A DNA stretch of 32,267 nucleotides. Source: Desulfobacterales bacterium (GTDB lineage: Bacteria > Desulfobacterota > Desulfobulbia > Desulfobulbales > VMSU01). The stretch covers positions 1 through 32,267 of the forward strand of contig DRPV01000058.1 in NCBI GenBank assembly GCA_011330685.1. Reading direction: 5' to 3'. The position numbers and the translations under genes were made by a program. Every line of letters begins with the position of its first letter. The first letter of the stretch is position 1. The notes under the pieces are model-generated. The model did no database searches. It had not been told where the DNA came from and saw only the letters and a program-made list of their open reading frames with translations. Positions 25,193-32,267 of the stretch are shown one piece after another.

Positions 25193-26734
25193 ATGACTAC
25201 TGATAAACCAAAGAATAAGGTCTCTGAAAAGGCGCCCCAGGGGTTCGTTCAGAAGATGCTCGACGCGGTATCTCATCCTTTTTATCTCGTTGATGCCAAT
25301 AATTATCAAGTGCTGCTGGCCAACGAGGCCAGCGGCTTTCCATCTGATTACAAGGGGACACCTTGCTATAAATTGACCCATAACAGTGATCATCCCTGCA
25401 GTGGTTCCGATCATCCCTGTTCCATCGAAGAGTGTAAACGCACCAAGGGCCCCGTGGTCATGGAGCATGTCCATACGGATGCCAAGGGTGGCGAGATAAT
25501 AGTGGAGATTCATGCCTATCCCCTTCTTGATGAGCAGGGTGAGGTGAGTCAGATTATTGAGTATTGTCTTGATATCAGTGATAAAAGGGGGTTGGAACGT
25601 CAGCTGCGTCAGGCCCAGAAGATGGAATCCATTGCCACTATGGCCGGCGGCATTGCCCATGATTTTAATAATATTCTCACCGTTGTCTTAGGCTTTTCCG
25701 ATCTGGCTAAGAGCGTTCTGCCCCAGGATCATGAGGCGGTACCCTATCTCGAGGAGGTGCTGAAGGCCTCCCGTCGGGCACGGGATCTGGTGGCCCAGAT
25801 TCTGGCCTTCAGCCGTCAGGGTGAAACCTGCCCCCAGGCCATATTCCTTGCCCCCATTGTTAAGGAGAGCATAAAACTCCTGCGGGCCACTCTGCCGGCT
25901 AATATTAAACTGGAAGATATTATCTCCCCGGACTGCGGCAAGGTGTTGGCGGATCCCAGTCAGTTCCATCAGGTCTTGATGAATATCTGTACCAACGCCT
26001 TTCAGGCCATGGAAGATAACGGCGGAATTTTGAGCATTTCCCTGCAGGTGGTTGAAATAAAACCCGTTGAACTTGAGAGAATGAATGCCTTGAGTCCCGG
26101 AACTTATGTCTGTGTAGAGGTTACTGACACCGGCACCGGTATGAATCCTTTGACTATGGAGAGAATTTTTGAGCCCTATTTTACTACCAAGGGCCAGGGC
26201 AGCGGGCTGGGGTTGTCGGTGGCCTATGGCATTATCAAACATTTCGGTGGTGACATAAAGGTGAAAAGTGAGCAGGGTCTTGGTTCTATCTTCAGGATTT
26301 ATTTGCCGGAGATGCTTGATGCCCCTGAGATTATGGGCAATGAGCTTTTGCCTAAGGGGAATGAACATCTGATAATCGTGGATGATGAGGTAACTATTAT
26401 CAATCTGGCCCAGAGGATGTTGGAGAAGCTGGGCTATAAGGTTACCGGTTTTACGGACAGTCAACTGGCTCTCGAGGCGGTTTTGGCACGTCCCGCTGAA
26501 TTCGATCTCCTGCTCAGTGATTATATGATGCCGGGGCTTTCCGGTCTGGCGCTGGCCCGGCAGATCACCGAGGCGGGGGTTCGGCTGCCGGTGCTTATTT
26601 TCTCCGGCTACAATCTGCCCAGGGAGTCTATGAAGGGTACTGAAAAGTTAGGGGTCAGGGATATTTTAAAGAAGCCCTTTGATTTGAGGGTATTGTCGGC
26701 CGCCATCAGAAATGCTCTCAGCACTGCTGAATAA
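25193..26734 (+). CDS. Soluble hybrid kinase with Cys-rich PAS domain
   Basis: A 513-residue cytoplasmic hybrid kinase. The PAS domain (~18-130) carries four cysteines and several histidines in CYKLTHNSDHPCSGSDHPC and on to IEEC (Cys 58, 69, 76, 81), with SDHPC duplicated in tandem. HisKA has phospho-His in AGGIAHDFNNI (~155-165), nearly identical to the H-boxes of the kinases at 4536 and 22341. HATPase_c (NICTNAFQAM, DTGTGM, GSGLGLSV) and REC (~395-510; LIIVDDEVT, phospho-Asp LLSDYMMPG, Lys KKPF) follow. ATG 25193 is two codons after an in-frame stop and has no Shine-Dalgarno. The cysteines suggest metal, Fe-S or redox sensing (inference). Confidence 0.92.
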   Translation: MTTDKPKNKVSEKAPQGFVQKMLDAVSHPFYLVDANNYQVLLANEASGFPSDYKGTPCYKLTHNSDHPCSGSDHPCSIEECKRTKGPVVMEHVHTDAKGGEIIVEIHAYPLLDEQGEVSQIIEYCLDISDKRGLERQLRQAQKMESIATMAGGIAHDFNNILTVVLGFSDLAKSVLPQDHEAVPYLEEVLKASRRARDLVAQILAFSRQGETCPQAIFLAPIVKESIKLLRATLPANIKLEDIISPDCGKVLADPSQFHQVLMNICTNAFQAMEDNGGILSISLQVVEIKPVELERMNALSPGTYVCVEVTDTGTGMNPLTMERIFEPYFTTKGQGSGLGLSVAYGIIKHFGGDIKVKSEQGLGSIFRIYLPEMLDAPEIMGNELLPKGNEHLIIVDDEVTIINLAQRMLEKLGYKVTGFTDSQLALEAVLARPAEFDLLLSDYMMPGLSGLALARQITEAGVRLPVLIFSGYNLPRESMKGTEKLGVRDILKKPFDLRVLSAAIRNALSTAE

Positions 26735-26736
26735 TT

Positions 26737-26786
26737 GTAAGCGCTCAATAAATCACACTCAGCAGGGTTGTTCATGGAGTGCTTAC
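26737..26786. repeat. 50-bp GTAAGCG...TGCTTAC repeat (copy 7)
   Basis: GTAAGCGCTC at the left pairs with GAGTGCTTAC at the right (9 of 10). The right arm read on the minus strand (GTAAGCACTCCATGAACA) matches the left arm of copy 3. It fills the gap between two convergent genes, 2 bases after one stop and 6 before the other. Confidence 0.83.
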
Positions 26787-26792
26787 AAATAA

Positions 26793-27794
26793 TCAGCTTC
26801 GCGTCTCACTGAGGGCGGATTTTATTACGGGGCCGGCGGCCCTGCGGAAGTGTTCCTCTAATTGCGGATCACCAATCTCCATGCATAAAAGATCAATGAG
26901 TTCCTGGAGGCGGCTGGTTGCTGCCGGCCCGGCCAGTTGCCAGTCGGCAACGCCAGCCTGGAAAATTTCATGAGCCAGGGGGCCAATGATCTCCGTCATA
27001 GCGTCTTCCAGGTGCTTGAGCCTGTGAACCAGAGGAACTGAGCCGGGCTGGCGGGTGGTCTTGCGGGCCTGCGCTTCGCCCCTCAGAGCCGCTTGGAGTT
27101 CGGCGTTTAAGAACTTGAGGTTAGCGTTAATGAGCACGAGATTGAGGCTCGGCTTGGTGGCAACGATTAGGGCCGCTTCCGTACTGAGCGGCCTGATTAG
27201 AAGAAGAGAGCCGCGGAGTCTTATCTCCATGTCCAAAATACCGTCCTCTGTCGTCTGGAGCATCTGGAGGACAAAAGAGCCGATTCGGTGCCAACTCTCG
27301 GTATTGAGTGGCCCGCTTTTGTGTTTGATGATCTTGTCAGGCAGGACAATAAGGGCTGTCTGTACCGCCGGCAGACGGCTGATCCGGGAGAGAATGGGGG
27401 GCAGCAGCTTGTTAACTCCCCCCATGCCCAGATTGATTTTGTTGCCCCTCTGAGGGGCTGTTTCTTGCTCCTCATCACCGCGTTTGACTCCTTCAATAAG
27501 CATAAAACCCAGGGGCAGGTCAATATTTCTAACTGTCAGCTGGCAGCCTTCTTCAATGTCGATTATGACCTGCTGCCAGCTGATAATCCGCATGGCGGTT
27601 TCTGCTCCACACTCATCTTCACTCTGGGCATCCCATAACTCACCATTGATAAAATATAAGCTTCCCCGTCGGTTGCCGGAGGTCACTCGCAGGGTACAGG
27701 TCTTATTCTCCAGTTCAATTAACTGCAGGAAGGAGGTCAGGGAAATCCCGCTTATATGGCCTTGGTAACTCTTGTCCATGTCCTTTGTCGGCAT
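26793..27794 (-). CDS. DUF4388 protein with roadblock-like middle region
   Basis: A 333-residue soluble protein. The N-terminal DUF4388 domain (~8-115) is recognisable from GHISGISLTSFLQLIELENKT, GSLYFINGELWDA and IDIEEG. The middle (~135-240; TALIVLPDKIIKHKSG, GSLLLIRPLSTEAALIVATKP, LVLINANLKFLNAEL) looks like a roadblock/LC7 fold. The C-terminal helical part (HLEDAMTEIIGPLAHEIFQAG) resembles tails seen in delta-proteobacterial DUF4388 and gliding or motility regulators. AGGAG lies 7 bases before ATG. It is the last gene of the minus-strand PilZ-PilB group, suggesting a role in surface motility or polarity. Biochemical function is unknown. Confidence 0.8.
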   Translation of the reverse strand: MPTKDMDKSYQGHISGISLTSFLQLIELENKTCTLRVTSGNRRGSLYFINGELWDAQSEDECGAETAMRIISWQQVIIDIEEGCQLTVRNIDLPLGFMLIEGVKRGDEEQETAPQRGNKINLGMGGVNKLLPPILSRISRLPAVQTALIVLPDKIIKHKSGPLNTESWHRIGSFVLQMLQTTEDGILDMEIRLRGSLLLIRPLSTEAALIVATKPSLNLVLINANLKFLNAELQAALRGEAQARKTTRQPGSVPLVHRLKHLEDAMTEIIGPLAHEIFQAGVADWQLAGPAATSRLQELIDLLCMEIGDPQLEEHFRRAAGPVIKSALSETRS

Positions 27795-27853
27795 TGGGAA
27801 ACTCCTGCACTTTGCGGGATGAATCGTGGAACCTGAAATAGTCAGCGGTTCTT

Positions 27854-28219
27854 TCAGGCCTTTAGATTCCGGGCCACAAAATCCCGGAGCGCGACCCTGA
27901 TTGGAGGGGGTATGTTGACAAACCGGCAGCCCAAAGCCAAGAGACCCAGGGCCTCATAATTGAGCAGCCAACGAACCTCTATTTCAATACCGAAATCAAA
28001 ATGGATACCGACTACTCCCCGTAACTCAACCATAATGCAATGCTCTCCCTGGTCAATAAAAATCTCATTTTGGGCCAGGGAGAGGCCGATGCCTGATTCA
28101 CTGATATCAAGGACGGTGGCGGTGACTATTCCCTGTTCCGGAACCTCAATCAGGGCTCTGGCCTGGTCGGCGGCCGAGAATAATAATCTGGCATGTTTTC
28201 TTTGTTCTATTTTGTTCAT
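27854..28219 (-). CDS. PilZ domain protein (c-di-GMP receptor)
   Basis: A 121-residue single-domain PilZ protein. The c-di-GMP-binding motifs are intact: RKHAR (RxxxR, residues 7-11) and DISESGIGL (D/NxSxxG). It likely relays c-di-GMP levels to partners by direct contact. It sits between the TPR-PilB-like ATPase gene (upstream) and the DUF4388 gene (59 bases downstream). No Shine-Dalgarno is visible; instead copy B of the two-copy element ends 13 bases before the ATG, raising the possibility of RNA-level control. Confidence 0.87.
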   Translation of the reverse strand: MNKIEQRKHARLLFSAADQARALIEVPEQGIVTATVLDISESGIGLSLAQNEIFIDQGEHCIMVELRGVVGIHFDFGIEIEVRWLLNYEALGLLALGCRFVNIPPPIRVALRDFVARNLKA

Positions 28220-28232
28220 AGTTGGTTTGTGT

Positions 28233-28292
28233 GAAAGTCACTTGCCGGGGGTCTTGGCCTTTGCCGTGACCTTCATGTTTCGTTGTGCCTGA
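28233..28292 (-). repeat. Two-copy element, copy B, in the PilZ leader
   Basis: On the minus strand AGGCACAACGAAACATGAA (28290-28272) is followed by GGTCACGGCAAAGGCC and GGCAAGTGACTTTC. GTCAC and GTGAC can pair around the centre, giving a closed fold that copy A does not preserve exactly. It sits between the gspE-like stop and the PilZ ATG, sense to PilZ. It is either an intergenic repeat or a cis-acting RNA. Confidence 0.65.
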
Positions 28293-28329
28293 GGAATTTC
28301 TGTTCAGGCCCTTGGGTTAACCTTAACCC
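28287..28329. other. Paired hairpins at 3' end of the PilB-like gene
   Basis: GCCTGA/TCAGGC (28287-28292 with 28304-28309) and GGGTTAA-CC-TTAACCC (28314-28329) are two perfect inverted repeats; the second touches the stop codon of the PilB-like gene. They lack T-runs and could stabilise the mRNA end or form part of the copy B fold. Confidence 0.5.
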
Positions 28330-30623
28330 TATTTAAGGCATGAGCCTCTGGCATGCTTGAAATTGGTGTCTCCGGCTATGGTCTTGCGAATGGCATCCTG
28401 CATAAGGGTACGCATGCCATTGCGCATGGCAGATTCTTTGATCTCTGATAGAGGGCGGTTTTGGGAAATAAGTTGTTTGATCTCGTCGTTTGAGGTCAAT
28501 AATTCGTGGATAGCGAGGCGGCCCTTATAGCCTGATTGTTTGCAGGCCGGGCAGCCCTGAGGCGAAAACATGGTGACAGCCTTTAAGTTATCGGGGTCTA
28601 AGGGGGCGGTGGGATGCGAGCCATAGGCCTCCAAGACCGCCTGTTGGCGTTGCTCATCCGGTTTGTAGGCCTGCCTGCATTTCGGGCAGAGTCTTTTCAC
28701 CAGGCGCTGGGCCAGAACGCCTAACAGGGCGTCGGCGAAGGTAAAGGGGTCTATGCCGATGCCGGTGAGCCGGGTAATGGTCTCCGGGGCGGAATTGGTA
28801 TGCATGGTGGTAAAGACGAGATGACCGGTGAGAGAGGCCTCAATAACCGTGGTAGCCGTTTCTTTGTCCCTGGTCTCGCCCACCATTATAACATCGGGAT
28901 CGGCCCGCAGGAAGGCCTTCAGCACGCGGGCGAAGGTCAGGTCTATTTTGTTCTGCACCTGAACCTGGCGCAGGCCGTCCTGGACTATCTCCACCGGGTC
29001 TTCCGCCGTCCATATCTTCTTCTCCGGCCGGTTTATATAACGCAGGGCGGCGTGGAGAGTGGTGGTCTTGCCGGAGCCGGTGGGCCCCACCACGGCGATG
29101 AGGCCATAGGGCATTTCAATGAGATTCTTAAAATTTTGCAGGTTGGGCTCTAAAATTCCGGCCTGATCCAGCGGCATGGCGTTACTGCTGGCCAGGATTC
29201 TTAAGACTACGTCCTCGTTGTCGCCTGTGGTGGGCAGGGTGGCGACCCGCAGCTCAATCTTGCGGCCGTTGCGGGTTCTGAATTTTATTTTGCCGTCCTG
29301 GGGCAGCCGGCGTTCAGATATATCAAGCTTGGCCATAATCTTGAGCCTGGAGACCAGCGAGCGTTTGTAGTTAAAGGGGATATTGCGGTAATGGCGGCAT
29401 TCACCGTCAATACGGTAGCGAATCTGGATGCCCTTTGTTCCCAGCTGGGATTCGACATGAATATCAGAGGCCTCGGCGATAATCCCGTCTTCAATGACCT
29501 TATTGACCATCTGCACTACCACGCCATCGGCCTGGGCGACCTCGTCCGGCTCCGGCTCCTCATCCTCATAGTCGAGATCCATCTGCTCAAAAACCCCGTC
29601 TCCCTCATCCGGCTCGGGATCTGTAAAGGAGTATTTGCCAAAATAATAGTCAATGAATTTGTTAATATCCTCTTTCAGGGCCACGCTGTATTCAATATGG
29701 CCGATCTGCAGGGCATTGTTGATATTATCATTCTTGACCAGATCGTGGGGATTGTCCACCGCTACCTTGAGGCACCCGGCCTCTTCGGAAAAGGGGATGA
29801 AACAATTAGCGCGGAAGAACTGTTCCTTGACTGCCTTGATACAGGACGGGGCAACCCCGGCCGCCTGTTCGTCAAACTCCAGAAAGGGGCATTGATAGAA
29901 ATCACTCAGGGATTGACCGATATCCTCCTTGCTGATATTGAAGTCATCTAAGAGGACATCTTCAATTAATTTGTTCTTTGAACGGGCCAAATCCCTGGCC
30001 CGTTCAAGATCGGCCATGTTTAGACGCCTGTTTTTCAGCAGGCCGTAGAAGCGGCCGGCCTTTTCGCTGTTTTCGCTCAGGGCGGCCAGGCGCTGCCCGG
30101 CATTGCTGAAGGTGGGGGAGAGGCCGATGATTTGCTGCAGGGTGGTGATGGCCTCTTGGATGGCGCCATTATTTTCATAGATCATGGCCAGACGATCCAT
30201 AATCTCAAGACGTTGATCCCGGTCGGCAGCTTTATCCTTCAGGGCCTCTTCAAAATTACTTTGAGCCCCGAAGGGATCGTCTTGCCGCAGACAACATTCG
30301 CCCATGGCGCAGCGAATGGTGGCGGGTCGATAGCCGGTATCGGCCAGGCCCTCTAATTCGGTCATGGCCTCGGCATAAAAACCGGCGGTGATTAATCCCT
30401 CACAGGTGAGCCATTGCTCCTCCGGATCCGGGCCGGTGCTTTGGGCGGTATGGAATTTGTTTCTGTCCATGGCGGCGGTGAGTTCCTGGACATTCTCCCT
30501 GACTGCCTCATTGGGCTCTGACGCTATGATTGCCTGGCAAATAAGCCGGGCCTCCTGCTCAAGCCCCTGGCTCCAGTAAAGCTGGGCCTCGGTAATTTTC
30601 TGTCTTATGTCTTCAGCAATCAT
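28329..30623 (-). CDS. TPR-PilB/GspE-like secretion or pilus assembly ATPase
   Basis: A 764-residue fusion. Residues ~1-190 form TPR-like helical repeats (EQEARLICQAIIASEPN; FYAEAMTELEGLADTGYRPA; GAIQEAITTLQQIIGLSP). A MshEN-like region (~196-330) follows, but the RLGxxLL-type c-di-GMP motif is degenerate (KNKLIEDVLLDD). An acidic linker (DPEPDEGDGVFEQ...) leads to the T2SSE ATPase: Walker A GPTGSGKTTTLHAAL (~513), Asp box TAEDPVEI, Walker B LRADPDVIMVGETRD, His box TTMHTN, and a zinc site CPKC...CPAC (646-649, 691-694). It should power pilus or type II secretion fibre assembly. No pilin, PilC or secretin gene is in the window. Confidence 0.9.
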   Translation of the reverse strand: MIAEDIRQKITEAQLYWSQGLEQEARLICQAIIASEPNEAVRENVQELTAAMDRNKFHTAQSTGPDPEEQWLTCEGLITAGFYAEAMTELEGLADTGYRPATIRCAMGECCLRQDDPFGAQSNFEEALKDKAADRDQRLEIMDRLAMIYENNGAIQEAITTLQQIIGLSPTFSNAGQRLAALSENSEKAGRFYGLLKNRRLNMADLERARDLARSKNKLIEDVLLDDFNISKEDIGQSLSDFYQCPFLEFDEQAAGVAPSCIKAVKEQFFRANCFIPFSEEAGCLKVAVDNPHDLVKNDNINNALQIGHIEYSVALKEDINKFIDYYFGKYSFTDPEPDEGDGVFEQMDLDYEDEEPEPDEVAQADGVVVQMVNKVIEDGIIAEASDIHVESQLGTKGIQIRYRIDGECRHYRNIPFNYKRSLVSRLKIMAKLDISERRLPQDGKIKFRTRNGRKIELRVATLPTTGDNEDVVLRILASSNAMPLDQAGILEPNLQNFKNLIEMPYGLIAVVGPTGSGKTTTLHAALRYINRPEKKIWTAEDPVEIVQDGLRQVQVQNKIDLTFARVLKAFLRADPDVIMVGETRDKETATTVIEASLTGHLVFTTMHTNSAPETITRLTGIGIDPFTFADALLGVLAQRLVKRLCPKCRQAYKPDEQRQQAVLEAYGSHPTAPLDPDNLKAVTMFSPQGCPACKQSGYKGRLAIHELLTSNDEIKQLISQNRPLSEIKESAMRNGMRTLMQDAIRKTIAGDTNFKHARGSCLK

Positions 30624-30645
30624 AGTATAGGCTATAGGTTAATAA

Positions 30646-32267
30646 TTATTGTACTCCGCCTATCGATAATACCGGTAGTCTCTCTTCCTGCCGCCATAAA
30701 AAGCCCTTAAACATGAAATGCTCATCGGTGCCCGCCTCCTGCCAGCGCCAGTTATCATCTATGCTTATTTCGGTACCCGGTTCGTCAATAATGGCACCGC
30801 CGCCCTGCTGGTTTTTATAAAGAATAATCAAGCTGCCGCTCCTGCGGTTCACCTGCTCAGGGGCGTTTATCAGCGGGGCAAGCCAGGGCAGTTCTAAACG
30901 GCGGAGGGCGGCCTCCGGCATTTGAGCCAGCTCACCCTTAAAAAGGGGTTGTAATTTTGACCAGGGCCGGGGCTTCAGCTTTTTCACGGGCAGGGGCCGG
31001 TCGGATGGTAATTTGACGGGGCGGCCCTGGGTTTCAATGGTTAGTTCATCAGGCGGGATGAGGACGGTAATCCCCTGCCAGCGGGCCTTAAAGAGAACGG
31101 GCCATGGGGAAGCGGCCGCCGGAGCGGGCTGTTTCGCCGCTGTTGTTGCTCCTGCCTCCCGCAGCCTGACGGCCAGTTGCTTTTTTTGAGATTCAAGATA
31201 CAGGCGGATACGGCGCTGGGCGGCGTGTAGTTTATCATAGCCCTTGGTTTTGCCGAAAAGATTTTCCAGGGGGAGTATCTGCTTTATGCATCTGTCAAGG
31301 GCCTCAATATGATCCCGCACCGCAATTGTCAGGGCCGGGGATGCTGGAATTTGCTCCGGGTGGAAGCCGTGGCGCAGGCCCATGGCCAGTAATTTCTGTT
31401 GACTATCGAGCTGGCGGCCGATTTCCTGCTCTGCCCGGTAGAGCTTTACCGCCTTTTTGCGGCGGGCTAATTCCGCTACCGGCTTTAGTTTTTTCAGGCA
31501 TTGTTTGATTGTCTCAATATCAGACCTCAGAGCGTCGCTGAGAACCTTTGGAATCCGGCCCGGTTGGGTGGGGCTGTAATTGCTGCTCAAGGCCATAGTC
31601 AGGCGGTCTTTTTCCTCCTCTAATGTTTCCCTGACCTGCCGATGAATGGTTAGATACTCCGCGTAGCGTGAGTTCCGGCCGAATAATTTTTCCAGGGGCA
31701 GGAGGCGGTTGATACACTGAGCCAGGATACTAAGATGGAGATTGACAATATTGCTGATCTCCCGGGGGATAACATCGGGTAGATCGGCAGCAATTATTTC
31801 CGGCCCGAAGGCGTCATTATCCGGGGACGGCCGACGGTTTTGTCCGGCGTTATCAAGGACTTCAGTGGAGATTTCTTCATTGATGGCCTGTAACTCTTTT
31901 ATGAGCCCGGCGGCTTTTGTTTTAACCTCCGGGGCCTTGTCGGGGCTGGTAAAGTCTTTAAAGAGAACGATGACTTTGCGTAGTGAGCCAGAGGCTCTGG
32001 GCGGTACTTGAGCCGGTTTCTTCGCTATGGCGTTCATGAGGTTGTGGGTAAGGTCGATAACGCGTAACAACTCTTCATCGCTGTTATTTAATAATTGGCG
32101 TAAATCATCTAACAGGGCCTGGAAATCATCGGTTCCCGTTTTGGAAACCTCCCAGTCGAGGGAAAGAAAGGTCTGGTCAAGGCGTTTAAGCAGGAGGTTG
32201 AGCTGGCCGCCGGGCTTGTCTTCTGCTGTTTTCCCCTTGCTCTCTGATTCCGGGGGGCTGTCTACCC
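30646..32267 (-). CDS. Large helical-repeat protein with CheW-like C-terminus (5' partial)
   Basis: The ORF track starts at TTG 32070, but the frame stays open to the window edge (my translation upstream continues through LDQTFLSLDWEVSKTG without a stop), so the gene is 5'-truncated. A region of three tandem ~70-residue repeats (31141-31761) has the pattern CI..LLPLE.LFG...Y, seen as QCINRLLPLEKLFG, QCLKKLKPVAELAR and RCIKQILPLENLFG, each followed by a helix rich in Leu, Gln and Lys. The C-terminal ~130 residues (GSLIILYKNQQGGGAIIDEP; FKGFLWRQEERLPVLSIGG) faintly resemble a CheW domain. It lies 22 bases upstream of the PilB-like gene. I do not recognise the family; the CheW likeness is tentative. 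Confidence 0.75.
   Translation of the reverse strand, partial: VDSPPESESKGKTAEDKPGGQLNLLLKRLDQTFLSLDWEVSKTGTDDFQALLDDLRQLLNNSDEELLRVIDLTHNLMNAIAKKPAQVPPRASGSLRKVIVLFKDFTSPDKAPEVKTKAAGLIKELQAINEEISTEVLDNAGQNRRPSPDNDAFGPEIIAADLPDVIPREISNIVNLHLSILAQCINRLLPLEKLFGRNSRYAEYLTIHRQVRETLEEEKDRLTMALSSNYSPTQPGRIPKVLSDALRSDIETIKQCLKKLKPVAELARRKKAVKLYRAEQEIGRQLDSQQKLLAMGLRHGFHPEQIPASPALTIAVRDHIEALDRCIKQILPLENLFGKTKGYDKLHAAQRRIRLYLESQKKQLAVRLREAGATTAAKQPAPAAASPWPVLFKARWQGITVLIPPDELTIETQGRPVKLPSDRPLPVKKLKPRPWSKLQPLFKGELAQMPEAALRRLELPWLAPLINAPEQVNRRSGSLIILYKNQQGGGAIIDEPGTEISIDDNWRWQEAGTDEHFMFKGFLWRQEERLPVLSIGGVQ

Noticed and set aside
806-26786. CRISPR array made of the GTAA...TTAC repeats
   Set aside because: Copies are dispersed over 26 kb, vary in length, and lack regular spacers; no cas gene is present.
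28233-28290. Known c-di-GMP (GEMM) riboswitch upstream of PilZ
   Set aside because: The location is attractive, but I cannot match the conserved GEMM core or its tetraloop receptor, so it is kept only as an unclassified two-copy element.
29391-29951. 186-aa plus-strand ORF antisense to the PilB-like gene
   Set aside because: A shadow of a strongly conserved ATPase coding frame, with no own ribosome site or recognisable domain.

Overview
The window looks like a chromosomal segment of a delta-proteobacterium (Desulfobacterota), perhaps Desulfobulbales-like. This is inferred, not shown: no marker in the window fixes the taxon. The pointers are moderate GC, a proteobacterial S20 gene with a TTG start, a cdaA-ybbR pair, many NtrB-like hybrid histidine kinases, a compact trp cluster, and type IV pilus or secretion-type ATPases. 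I see no phage, transposase, CRISPR array, tRNA or rRNA.

Layout. 1-1470: a cyclophilin gene, then about 670 bases without a protein gene. That gap holds long palindromic repeats, a Rho-independent terminator, and a perfect sigma-54 promoter that fires into a roughly 75-nt transcript ending in a strong terminator (candidate small RNA). 1473-6593 (minus): two overlapping-function hybrid kinases followed by cdaA and ybbR (c-di-AMP synthesis). 6662-6769: divergent promoters. 6846-11879 (plus): rpsT and its terminator, then trpE-G-D-C-F without trpB/trpA. 11880-12400: noncoding, with hairpins and one copy of a second repeat. 12401-16474: a small unknown protein, thiL, and an HDOD-kinase-receiver protein. 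16541-21233: a MerR-MinD/FlhG-like fusion, an ExeA-like ATPase, uvrB and a DUF374 acyltransferase. 21529-24959: a periplasmic binding protein overlapping a membrane hybrid kinase by one base. 25193-26734: a soluble hybrid kinase with a Cys-rich PAS domain. 26793-32267 (minus): DUF4388 protein, PilZ protein, TPR-PilB/GspE-like ATPase and a partial gene with three ~70-residue repeats that runs off the window.

How the parts fit. Signalling dominates. Five proteins carry both kinase and receiver modules, yet no DNA-binding response regulator is present, so outputs must be elsewhere. Nucleotide second messengers appear twice: c-di-AMP (CdaA/YbbR) and probably c-di-GMP (PilZ next to a PilB-like ATPase). 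The last four minus-strand genes look like one envelope-motor or surface-behaviour module.

The strongest unexplained signals are non-coding. (1) A modular repeat family bounded by GTAA...TTAC ends, with at least seven copies, almost all just downstream of gene stop codons; two copies supply the stop codon itself. (2) The sigma-54 small RNA candidate. (3) A two-copy ~60-bp element sharing a perfect 19-mer, one copy lying directly upstream of the PilZ gene. All calls were made by eye from sequence; no database search or folding program was run.
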